This document shows positions 1 through 5,640 of a DNA stretch of 5,640 nt, piece after piece. Each line of letters begins with the position of its first letter. Position 1 is the stretch's first letter. Both the position numbers and the translations under genes were made by a program. The DNA comes from Gemmatimonadota bacterium (GTDB lineage: Bacteria > Gemmatimonadota > Gemmatimonadetes > Longimicrobiales > Gaopeijiaceae), in assembly GCA_030618065.1 (NCBI GenBank), contig JAUXEE010000158.1, positions 1-5,640 on the forward strand, given 5' to 3'. The notes beneath the pieces were generated by a model, which was not told where the DNA came from, did no database searches, and worked only from the letters and a program-made list of their open reading frames with translations.

Positions 1-407
1 ATGAGATCATGGGTTCCCCCCATGATCATCATCCCCACCACGGCGAAGAGCATCAGGGCATACACCTCGCCTGATTGAAGCCGTTGACGGGTGACGTAGG
101 CCAGGGAGATCAGAATCGACAGCGCTCCAGCCAGGAGGAAAATCCAGTTGGCAAAGAGGCGAAAACGGTCGATGACGACCATTCCATCGCCCCCGGTTTG
201 GTTCACGCCGTAGAGCCATCCGTTGGCTCCGGCAGCCAGGAGAATCCCCACCAGTGCCAGGGCACCGAGATCATCGGGCCCTATCCGGCCCTCCTCTTCC
301 TTCTTCCAAACGCCGGCGACCAAAACGATCATCCCGAAAACGGCCAGGACGATCTCCGGAAGGAGGGCCAGAAAGAAGTGGGCTTGTGAAGAGAAATCGA
401 GTTCCAT
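1..407 (-). CDS. nuoN: NADH-quinone oxidoreductase subunit N, N-terminal part (cut by window edge)
   Basis: Only the first 135 codons are in the window; the gene continues beyond position 1. It starts MELDFSSQAHFFLALLPEIV and is read as NuoN (ND2), the antiporter-like subunit next to NuoK. Hydrophobic segments are at about 12-32, 46-65, 84-105 and from 115 on. Between them are a basic/acidic loop KKEEEGRIGPDD (35-46) and a polar stretch ending in VIDRFRLFANWIF (78-90), which fits the conserved NuoN pattern of an Asp-containing segment before helix 3. The YALMLFAVVGMMIMGGTHDL end (116-135) matches the usual helix 4 phrase just before the catalytic Glu of NuoN (E133 in E. coli), which falls outside the window. 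The identity rests on these similarities and on the position directly after nuoM, 6 nt away. A Shine-Dalgarno-like GAGGA lies 10 nt upstream of the ATG. No break or frameshift is seen in the visible part. Confidence 0.92.
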   Translation of the reverse strand, partial: MELDFSSQAHFFLALLPEIVLAVFGMIVLVAGVWKKEEEGRIGPDDLGALALVGILLAAGANGWLYGVNQTGGDGMVVIDRFRLFANWIFLLAGALSILISLAYVTRQRLQSGEVYALMLFAVVGMMIMGGTHDL

Positions 408-413
408 AGGAGC

Positions 414-2042
414 TTATTCCTCATCCCCGGGGTGGGTGGGAGAGGATTCTTCTTCCCCTCCCTCGTTTTCCAGGGGGCTTGTGCTCGAAAATGTCACCAG
501 GGCCTCCTCCTCATGCCCTCCTTGGGCTTGGAGGCCATTTCCGGTCACTTGTTCAATGACGGCATGGACGGTGGGCTCCATCCGCCGCAAGAAGGGGCCG
601 GGTTGAACCCCGATCCAGATCATCAGGGCCACCATGGGACCAAGAATCACCAACTCCCGCCTGGACAGGTCCGGCATTGTCTTGTTCTCAGGCTTCTCCA
701 GGGCGTTGAAAAACACCTTCTGGACCATGGGCAGCATGTAGTAGGCGGCGAAGATCACCCCACTGCAGGCGATAATGGCCATGACAGGCCGGGCCTGGAA
801 GGTCCCGAGAAGAGCCAGGAACTCTCCGACAAAACCACTGGTTCCCGGAAGGCCGATGGAGGTCAGAGCCGTGATCATGAACGCCGTGGCGAACCAGGGA
901 GTCACCCGTCCGATTCCGCCGAAGTCGGCGATGAGCCGCGTGTGCCGCCGCTCATACATCATGCCCAAGAGGAGGAAGAGGGCCCCCGTGGAAATCCCGT
1001 GGGAGATCATGACCATGAGTCCTCCCTGAAGCCCGTTCACCGTCAGGGCGAAGATCCCAAGGACAACGAAACCCATGTGGGCCACAGAGGTGTAAGCCAC
1101 CAGCTTCTTGGCGTCGGGCTGCACCGCAGCTACCCAGGCCGTGTAGATGATGCCGATGATCCCCAGAACCATCATCAGGGTGACCACCGTTGGATGCTGG
1201 GCAGCCGCTGGGAAAAAGGGGAGGAGGAAGCGGAGGAATCCGTAGGCCCCCATCTTCAGGAGGACTGCCGCCAGCACCACCGAGCCCGGCGTGGGCGCCT
1301 CCACGTGAGCATCCGGGAGCCAGGTGTGAAAGGGGAACACCGGCACCTTGATGGAGAAGGCCAGGCAGAACGCTCCGAAGAGCCAGAGCTGTTCCTGAAG
1401 GCTCAGGGGGACGTTCAGGAGAGCCTGATATGCGAAGGACGGTTCTCCCGAAATGGCCTGGGCGGCGAAGAACAGATAGAGAAGCGCCACCAGCATGAGA
1501 AGGGAGCCGAAGGCCGTGAAGAGGAAAAACTTCACCGCCGAGTAGATTCTACGTTCCCCTCCCCAAACCCCGATGATGAAGTACATGGGGATGAGGGTGA
1601 TCTCCCAGAAGACGTAGAAGAGGAAGAGGTCGATGGAGATGAATACCCCGATCACTCCTGTCTCCATGAGGAGCATGAGGGCGTAGAAGGCCCTCTCGTG
1701 CTTCTTGATGTAGTTGAAGGAACCCAGGATGGCCACGGCCGTGGTGAACGCTGTGAGCATCACCATGAACAGGCTGATACCGTCCAGGGCCACTGCGTAG
1801 CTCACGCCCCAACTGGCTATCCAGGGAATGGAGCTCTCGAATTGGAAGGTGCCTATACCAGGATCGAAAGCCCACCAAAGACCCAGGCTCAGACCGAGAA
1901 CGACCAGGCTCCAGACGAAGGCGAGCTGTTTCGCCCGAGCCTCCGGACCCATGAGCACCAGCACCATCCCCACCAAGGGGAGCCAGAGCAGCGCGTGGAG
2001 GATCCATTCGCCGTATCCGATGGAATCAAGCAAGGAAAGCAT
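414..2042 (-). CDS. nuoM: NADH-quinone oxidoreductase subunit M (antiporter-like proton pump)
   Basis: This 542-residue protein is NuoM (ND4), the middle antiporter-like proton channel of the complex I membrane arm, homologous to MrpD. Diagnostic segments are FWEITLIPMYFIIGVWGGERR (near 145-165), AFSIKVPVFPFHTWLPDAHV (228-247), EAPTPGSVVLAAVLLKMGAY (248-267), KKLVAYTSVAHMGFVVLG (312-329), ISHGISTGALFLLLGMMYER (346-365) and GLPGTSGFVGEF (397-408). Functional residues of the E. coli protein are conserved: E144 as E147, K234 as K232, K265 as K263 and E407 as E407. About 14 membrane helices are expected. The core ends near residue 500. After it comes a polar, strongly acidic tail of about 40 residues that the 509-residue E. 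coli protein lacks. The ATG at 2042 has an AGAGGGA Shine-Dalgarno 8 nt upstream overlapping the nuoL stop. The stop codon is 6 nt before nuoN. Confidence 0.97.
   Translation of the reverse strand: MLSLLDSIGYGEWILHALLWLPLVGMVLVLMGPEARAKQLAFVWSLVVLGLSLGLWWAFDPGIGTFQFESSIPWIASWGVSYAVALDGISLFMVMLTAFTTAVAILGSFNYIKKHERAFYALMLLMETGVIGVFISIDLFLFYVFWEITLIPMYFIIGVWGGERRIYSAVKFFLFTAFGSLLMLVALLYLFFAAQAISGEPSFAYQALLNVPLSLQEQLWLFGAFCLAFSIKVPVFPFHTWLPDAHVEAPTPGSVVLAAVLLKMGAYGFLRFLLPFFPAAAQHPTVVTLMMVLGIIGIIYTAWVAAVQPDAKKLVAYTSVAHMGFVVLGIFALTVNGLQGGLMVMISHGISTGALFLLLGMMYERRHTRLIADFGGIGRVTPWFATAFMITALTSIGLPGTSGFVGEFLALLGTFQARPVMAIIACSGVIFAAYYMLPMVQKVFFNALEKPENKTMPDLSRRELVILGPMVALMIWIGVQPGPFLRRMEPTVHAVIEQVTGNGLQAQGGHEEEALVTFSSTSPLENEGGEEESSPTHPGDEE
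418..422 (-). promoter_or_regulatory. Probable ribosome binding site of nuoN, inside the end of nuoM
   Basis: GAGGA on the minus strand is encoded by the last Glu codons of nuoM and lies 10 nt before the nuoN ATG. Its AGGA can pair with a TCCT immediately before the ATG (4-bp stem, 6-nt loop), so access may depend on ribosomes translating the end of nuoM. The stem is short and its role is inferred. Confidence 0.5.
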
Positions 2043-2050
2043 TCGTATCT

Positions 2051-2057
2051 TCCCTCT
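2051..2057 (-). promoter_or_regulatory. Ribosome binding site of nuoM, overlapping the nuoL stop
   Basis: AGAGGGA on the minus strand begins inside the TAG stop of nuoL (2058-2056) and lies 8 nt before the nuoM ATG. It supports ATG 2042 as the start and implies coupling of nuoL termination with nuoM initiation. Confidence 0.65.
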
Positions 2058-4242
2058 AGAAGGCGACGACCCCGAGGATCACAAGAACCCCGATGGCCAG
2101 AAAGAGGGCGTAAGTGTTTACCGAGCCGGTCTGGAAGAGGCTTCCGAACCAACCCAAGGCTCGAGCCAGATTCCCCAAACCGTTGGCGACGCCGTCCACA
2201 ATCCCCGCATCGATGACCTTCCAGGAGAAACGGGAGGCCCTGATGAGGGGCTGGACGATGATCCGATCGTAGAACTCGTCCACGTAGTACTTCATGAAGA
2301 GGACCTTCTTGAAGCCGACCGGCTCCGGAGACTCACCCGCCGGCAGGATCTTGAAGCCTCCTACCACCCGAGCCGACACGAGAACCACGATGAGGGCCGC
2401 CCCGGTGGACAGGACCGCCCAGAGGAGCTCCCCACCCCCAAAGGGTGCGCGGTCGACGAAGGCCCCGGCATTGGCCGCTTGGATTTCCGTCGCAACCCCG
2501 GCGATGGGATGGAGCCACTCATGGAGCCACTCCGTCATGGGCAAGAGACCGAACCCACCCAGGAAGGAGTCGGAGATGGCGTGGGGGACATTGATCCATC
2601 CCCCGAAAATCGAGAAGAACGCCAGCACCATGAGAGGCACGGTCATGACCCAGGGAGACTCGTGAAGATGCCGGGCTTCCTCCTGCCCCGTCCGGTTCTT
2701 CCCATGGAAGGTCATGATCATGAGGCGCGTCATGTAGACGGCCGTGATCATGGCAGCCGCCAGGGCCATGATCCAGATGAGGGTGTACCAACCCCCGGAG
2801 ACACCACCGGCCCGGGCCCCGGCCATCCAAATGATCTCATCTTTGGAGAAGAAGCCGGCGAAGGGCCAGATCCCCGCGATAGCCAGAGTGGCGAGCCACA
2901 TGGTGATCCAGGTGATGGGCAGGAATTTCCTCAGCCCACCCATGTTCCTCATGTCCTGGGGATCCGCATCATTGTGCGTGTGGTGCAGGGCATGGTGCAT
3001 GGAATGGATCACCGCCCCGGCCCCCAGGAAGAGAAGACCCTTGAAGACGGCGTGGGTCATGAGGTGGAAAATCCCGGCCGCGTACGCCCCTACTCCCACC
3101 CCGATGAACATGAAACCCAACTGGGAGATGGTGGAGTAGGCCAGGACCTTCTTGATGTCGTTTTGAGCCAAGCCGATGGTGGCGGCGAAGAGGGCCGTCG
3201 TGGCCCCTATCAGAGCCACGGTGAGGCCGCCTACAGGAGCCAAGGCAAAGAGGACGGAGGTCCGGGCCACCATATAGACTCCCGCTGTTACCATGGTGGC
3301 GGCGTGGATCAGAGCCGACACGGGAGTCGGTCCGGCCATGGCATCGGGAAGCCAGACGTAAAGCGGAATCTGAGCGCTCTTTCCCGTTGCCCCCAGGAGG
3401 AGGAGGAGGGTGATGGCCGTCACCACACCGCCCCCGTACACCAAAGCGTCCGGCGCGGCGGCGAAGACCCCAACGAAATTCAGCGTCCCGAATCCGGCGA
3501 AAGCCCCAAACCCGGCAAAGAGCAGGAGCATGGCCACCAGGAACCCCAGGTCCCCGATCCGGTTGACGATGAAGGCCTTCTTCCCCGAGTCCGCCTTGGC
3601 CTTGTCGGTGAACCAGTATCCGATGAGGATGTAGCTACAGAACCCCACTCCCTCCCATCCCACGAACATGAGAAGGAAGCTGGCCCCCATGACCAGGGTC
3701 AGCATGAAGAAGACGAAGAGATTCAAATAGCTGAAATATCGGGGGTATCCCTGGTCCTCTCCCATGTAACCCACGCTGAAAACGTGGATGATGAAGCTCA
3801 CCCCCGTCACCACCAGCATCATGACCATGCTGAGCTGATCGAGCTGGAGGGCCGCGTCCACCTGGAAAGCCCCGGTACTCATCCAGGTCCAGTAGTGCCG
3901 GATGACGGGCTCGTGCAGATCGGCCCCCAGCATTCTGGTGAAATTCACCAGAACGATGAGGAAAGCCAGACCAATTACGCCCGGTCCGATCCAGGTCGGT
4001 AGGCTATGGGTCCAGGGGCGTTTCCCCCCCTCGAAGAAGTCCAGCTCCGCCCCTCCCCTCAGAGCGTCGGCCGACCGCCTGGAGGCGGCCAGGGCCAAGG
4101 CCCCGTTCAGGATGAAACCCAGGAGAGGAAGGAGGATGACCAGACCGGGCAGGAAGGGTTCGAAGGCCTCACCGGCGACCTCGTGAGCCGCCAGGATCTC
4201 GTGCCCCTCCTGCAAAGCGGAGTACACCAGTGGAAGAGTCAT
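2056..4242 (-). CDS. nuoL: NADH-quinone oxidoreductase subunit L (antiporter-like proton pump)
   Basis: This 728-residue protein is NuoL (ND5), the distal antiporter-like subunit of complex I and homologue of MrpA. It forms the outermost proton channel and carries the long lateral amphipathic helix that runs along NuoM and NuoN. Motifs in order are GWEGVGFCSYILIG (about 195-208, E197), VNRIGDLGF (226-234, D231), GATGKSAQIPLYVWLPDAMA (284-303, K288), ALIHAATMVTAGVYMVART (310-328, H313), NDIKKVLAYSTISQLGFMF (361-379), IFHLMTHAVFKGLLFLG (391-407, H393, H397, K401) and FFSKDEI (464-470, K467, D468). These match the E. coli charged residues E144, D178, K229, H254, H338, K342, K399 and D400. The C-terminal part has KYYVDEFYDR (651-660) and a final helix. 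It is over 100 residues longer than the E. coli subunit (613 aa). The extra length includes an N-terminal extension of about 28 residues, a longer loop before helix 2 and a His-rich loop at 413-423. No clear Shine-Dalgarno precedes the ATG, so translation is probably coupled to nuoK. Confidence 0.97.
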   Translation of the reverse strand: MTLPLVYSALQEGHEILAAHEVAGEAFEPFLPGLVILLPLLGFILNGALALAASRRSADALRGGAELDFFEGGKRPWTHSLPTWIGPGVIGLAFLIVLVNFTRMLGADLHEPVIRHYWTWMSTGAFQVDAALQLDQLSMVMMLVVTGVSFIIHVFSVGYMGEDQGYPRYFSYLNLFVFFMLTLVMGASFLLMFVGWEGVGFCSYILIGYWFTDKAKADSGKKAFIVNRIGDLGFLVAMLLLFAGFGAFAGFGTLNFVGVFAAAPDALVYGGGVVTAITLLLLLGATGKSAQIPLYVWLPDAMAGPTPVSALIHAATMVTAGVYMVARTSVLFALAPVGGLTVALIGATTALFAATIGLAQNDIKKVLAYSTISQLGFMFIGVGVGAYAAGIFHLMTHAVFKGLLFLGAGAVIHSMHHALHHTHNDADPQDMRNMGGLRKFLPITWITMWLATLAIAGIWPFAGFFSKDEIIWMAGARAGGVSGGWYTLIWIMALAAAMITAVYMTRLMIMTFHGKNRTGQEEARHLHESPWVMTVPLMVLAFFSIFGGWINVPHAISDSFLGGFGLLPMTEWLHEWLHPIAGVATEIQAANAGAFVDRAPFGGGELLWAVLSTGAALIVVLVSARVVGGFKILPAGESPEPVGFKKVLFMKYYVDEFYDRIIVQPLIRASRFSWKVIDAGIVDGVANGLGNLARALGWFGSLFQTGSVNTYALFLAIGVLVILGVVAF

Positions 4243-4246
4243 GCCC

Positions 4247-4540
4247 CTACCACTTCAAGAGGTTGAAGTTGTTCACGTTGACGGTCTCGAAATGCCGGAA
4301 GATGGAGATGATGATGGCCAAACCCACGGCCGCCTCCGCTGCTGCGACGGTCATGACGAAAAAGACGTACAGCTGTCCTTCGATGCCCAGATACCGGGAG
4401 AAGGCCACGAAGGAGAGGTTTACTGCATTCAGCTGAAGCTCGATGCAGAGGAACATGATGATGGCATTCCTGCGAACCAGGAAGCCAAAGGTCCCTACCG
4501 CGAAGAGAAAAGCGCTGAGGACGAGGGCTTCAGTAAGCAT
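4247..4540 (-). CDS. nuoK: NADH-quinone oxidoreductase subunit K
   Basis: This 97-residue, three-helix membrane protein is the NuoK (ND4L) subunit, related to MrpC of Mrp antiporters. It sits between NuoJ and NuoN and contributes to the proton half-channel nearest the quinone site. Family hallmarks are RRNAI (residues 23-27), IELQLNAVNLSFVAFSRY (33-50) and VAAAEAAVGLAI (65-76). The two membrane glutamates needed for activity in E. coli (E36 and E72) correspond here to E34 and E69, and both are intact. Position 36 is Gln where many homologues have Met, which I treat as lineage variation. The protein is three or four residues shorter than the usual 100-101 at the N-terminus. The chosen ATG has GGAGGG 11 nt upstream, inside the nuoJ end, and no better alternative. 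The gene stops with TAG 4 nt before nuoL, so coupled translation of nuoL is likely. Confidence 0.95.
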   Translation of the reverse strand: MLTEALVLSAFLFAVGTFGFLVRRNAIIMFLCIELQLNAVNLSFVAFSRYLGIEGQLYVFFVMTVAAAEAAVGLAIIISIFRHFETVNVNNFNLLKW

Positions 4541-4546
4541 GCTTCG

Positions 4547-5098
4547 TCACACCCTCCGTTTGGCCAGGGCCAGGGCCCCGACGATGGCTACAAGGAGAAG
4601 GATCCCCGTGAGCTCGAACGCGACTACGTAGTCGGAAAAGAGGGGATGGGCGATGGCCCCCACTGCCCCCTGGCTCGCCAGAAGGGCATCGATAACCTCC
4701 GGACCCTGGGCATTCTGATAGATGGGGAGGGCTTCGGTGCCTTTGAACTGTTGAGCCAGGACACCCGCCAGTCCCCCGGCCACCACGAAGGCGACGATGG
4801 CCCAGGCTCCCCCCTTCAGATCCTTCTGATAGTCATGCCCCAGATTCAGGAGCATGATGACGAAGAGGAAGAGGACCATGATGGCCCCGGCATAGACGAT
4901 GATCTGGATGGCCGCCAGGAAGTGAGCTTCGAAGAGGACATACACACCGGCGAGGGAAGCCAGAGTAGCCACCATGAAGAGGAGGCTCGCCACCGGGCTT
5001 TTTCGCGTCACCAGGGCGATGGCGCTTCCGATGGCTACCCCACCGAAGACGTAGAAGAGGAAATCAGCGCTGAGAAGAAAGTCGAAAAAGTTGGCCAT
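4547..5098 (-). CDS. nuoJ: NADH-quinone oxidoreductase subunit J
   Basis: This 183-residue, five-helix integral membrane protein is the NuoJ (ND6) subunit of complex I, located in the membrane arm next to the quinone-binding region. The diagnostic segment is helix 3, IQIIVYAGAIMVLFLFVIML (about residues 64-83). It includes the conserved Tyr69 and the glycine of the pi-bulge region, which in structures of the family takes part in coupling quinone reduction to proton movement. Other hydrophobic stretches are at about 12-31, 36-56, 97-116 and 158-179. The last contains FELTGILLLVA, a conserved NuoJ ending with an acidic residue in the membrane (E162). The protein ends with a short basic KRRV tail. 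A good Shine-Dalgarno (AGGGGAG, 5 nt from the ATG) supports the start. The gene is 13 nt after nuoI and 6 nt before nuoK, so co-transcription is expected. Length is close to the E. coli protein. Confidence 0.95.
   Translation of the reverse strand: MANFFDFLLSADFLFYVFGGVAIGSAIALVTRKSPVASLLFMVATLASLAGVYVLFEAHFLAAIQIIVYAGAIMVLFLFVIMLLNLGHDYQKDLKGGAWAIVAFVVAGGLAGVLAQQFKGTEALPIYQNAQGPEVIDALLASQGAVGAIAHPLFSDYVVAFELTGILLLVAIVGALALAKRRV
4552..4557 (-). promoter_or_regulatory. Ribosome binding site of nuoK, inside the end of nuoJ
   Basis: GGAGGG on the minus strand is formed by the last codons of nuoJ (Arg-Arg-Val) and lies 11 nt before the nuoK ATG. The spacing is slightly long. Its placement inside nuoJ suggests that ribosomes finishing nuoJ can reinitiate on nuoK. 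Confidence 0.6.
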
Positions 5099-5103
5099 GG
5101 GTT

Positions 5104-5110
5104 CTCCCCT
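5104..5110 (-). promoter_or_regulatory. Ribosome binding site of nuoJ
   Basis: AGGGGAG on the minus strand lies 5 nt before the nuoJ ATG and directly after the nuoI TGA. It is the clearest Shine-Dalgarno of the window and fixes the nuoJ start. Confidence 0.75.
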
Positions 5111-5111
5111 C

Positions 5112-5612
5112 TCATTCCGATCGGGGATCCGAGGGATCCCAGAGGAGGGCAGTGGGGTGGTCCTGCTCCATGAGGCGGTCCAGGTCGTACACGAACCGCT
5201 CCCGGGTGTATTCAGCGTTCTCGAAGTGAACCCCGAGGTGGATCGCTTCTACAGGGCAGACCTCCTGGCACATCCCGCAGAAGATGCACCGGAACTCGTC
5301 GATCTCGTAGACTACGGGATACCGGTTCCCCTGGTCGTCTTCTCCCCCCACGAGGCGGATGCAGTTGGAAGGACAGACGGTGGGGCAAAGGCCGCAGGCC
5401 ACACACTTCGGCCTTCCATCGGCATGGACCTCCATCCGATGAGTTCCCCTCCAACGGGGAGAGAGGGTCGGTCGTTCCTCCGGGTACTGGAGGGTGATCT
5501 TATTGGGATTAACAAGATGCTTGAAGGTCAGGGCCATTCCCTTGAGGGTGGCTCGAAGATACGACGTCCTGACTCCCTCCGGGCGTCGCACGACCTTGAC
5601 AGTTGGTGGCAT
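5112..5612 (-). CDS. nuoI: NADH-quinone oxidoreductase subunit I (2x[4Fe-4S] ferredoxin-like)
   Basis: This 166-residue protein is the NuoI/TYKY subunit of complex I. It carries electrons through two [4Fe-4S] clusters (N6a and N6b) on the cytoplasmic arm toward the terminal cluster and quinone. Two motifs of the CxxCxxCxxxCP type are visible: C70, C73, C76, C80 and C109, C112, C115, C119. By the 2[4Fe-4S] ferredoxin rule, the last Cys of each motif ligates the cluster of the other. C84 is an additional Cys. The N-terminal stretch with LKGMALTFKHL (about residues 23-33) matches the amphipathic helix that docks NuoI on the membrane arm, followed by QYPEERP and PRWRGTHRM, both family hallmarks. 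Length is normal for the short bacterial form. The ATG at 5612 leaves a pre-helix segment of usual length, but it lacks a strong Shine-Dalgarno and the frame stays open to the window edge. It lies 13 nt before nuoJ. Identity is very secure; the exact start is less so. Confidence 0.96.
   Translation of the reverse strand: MPPTVKVVRRPEGVRTSYLRATLKGMALTFKHLVNPNKITLQYPEERPTLSPRWRGTHRMEVHADGRPKCVACGLCPTVCPSNCIRLVGGEDDQGNRYPVVYEIDEFRCIFCGMCQEVCPVEAIHLGVHFENAEYTRERFVYDLDRLMEQDHPTALLWDPSDPRSE
5124..5140. repeat. Perfect 7-bp inverted repeat in the 3' end of nuoI
   Basis: GGGATCC and GGATCCC are separated by 3 nt (GAG on the plus strand). On the mRNA this could fold into a 7-bp stem with a 3-nt loop, about 10 nt before the nuoJ Shine-Dalgarno. 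The sequence encodes the DPSDP end of NuoI, which is itself a conserved kind of ending, so the repeat may only reflect the repeated Asp-Pro codons (GAT CCC). An 8-bp palindrome, CCGATCGG (5117-5124), adjoins it. There is no U-tract, so it is not an intrinsic terminator. Confidence 0.4.
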
Positions 5613-5640
5613 CTCAATCTCGGCTTTCTCGAGTTCAATC

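Noticed and set aside
1549..2007. 152-codon minus-strand frame inside nuoM
   Set aside because: Overlaps nuoM in another frame within a strongly conserved region; its Arg/His/Gly/Pro-rich product is typical of an out-of-frame translation.
2043..2055. Possible promoter or terminator between nuoL and nuoM
   Set aside because: The gap is 13 nt and is taken up by the ribosome binding site; there is no stem with a T-run and no -35/-10 pair.
432..2216. 594-codon open frame on the plus strand opposite nuoM
   Set aside because: Same reasoning: it mirrors nuoM codons, its composition is low-complexity and polar, and there is no start signal of note or family motif.
1828..4002. 724-codon open frame on the plus strand opposite nuoL and part of nuoM
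   Set aside because: It is antisense to two genes with full conserved motifs. Its product is a charged Gly/Pro/His/Glu/Asp/Arg-rich string with no recognisable domain or hydrophobic core. Long antisense frames arise when GC-rich genes avoid TTA, CTA and TCA codons.
2056..4242. Possibility that the antiporter-like genes belong to an Mrp antiporter or a hydrogenase rather than complex I
   Set aside because: The order nuoI-J-K-L-M-N with a two-cluster NuoI, NuoJ and separate L, M and N subunits is that of complex I. No hydrogenase large or small subunit or Mrp-specific small subunit is present in the window.
4241..5173. 310-codon open frame on the plus strand opposite nuoK and nuoJ
   Set aside because: Acidic, His/Gly-rich shadow that spans two real genes and their junction; no domain is recognisable.

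Overview
The window holds one thing: the distal part of a bacterial respiratory complex I (NADH:quinone oxidoreductase, nuo) operon. Every real gene lies on the minus strand, so the operon reads from high to low coordinates: nuoI (5612-5112), nuoJ (5098-4547), nuoK (4540-4247), nuoL (4242-2056), nuoM (2042-414) and the first 135 codons of nuoN (407-1, cut by the window edge). This is the common bacterial order H-I-J-K-L-M-N. The genes upstream of nuoI and the rest of nuoN lie outside the window.

The layout is very compact. Gaps between consecutive genes are only 13, 6, 4, 13 and 6 nt, with no room for an internal promoter or terminator. Several Shine-Dalgarno-like sequences are built from the last codons or stop codon of the preceding gene. 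This suggests a single polycistronic message with translational coupling. No RNA gene, mobile element, CRISPR array, insertion sequence or non-coding stretch over 30 nt is present.

The products form one machine. NuoI carries two [4Fe-4S] clusters (N6a/N6b type) at the end of the electron wire from NADH toward quinone. NuoJ and NuoK belong to the membrane segment next to the quinone site. NuoL, NuoM and NuoN are antiporter-like proton-pumping subunits. The key residues of the proton path (Glu/Lys in NuoL and NuoM, the two Glu in NuoK) are all present, so the complex looks functional.

The organism is a GC-rich, respiring bacterium. The NuoI sequence (the KGMALTFKHL, PRWRGTHRM and YEIDEFRCIFCG phrases, and the WDPSDP end) and the long NuoL recall Gemmatimonadota and related environmental lineages. 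That placement comes from memory of family sequences and is low confidence.

I found no undescribed system here. The few points worth a second look are modest: an acidic C-terminal tail on NuoM, an N-terminal extension and loop in NuoL, a histidine cluster in NuoL, a G7 tract in nuoL, a palindrome cluster at the end of nuoI, and an unresolved nuoI start.
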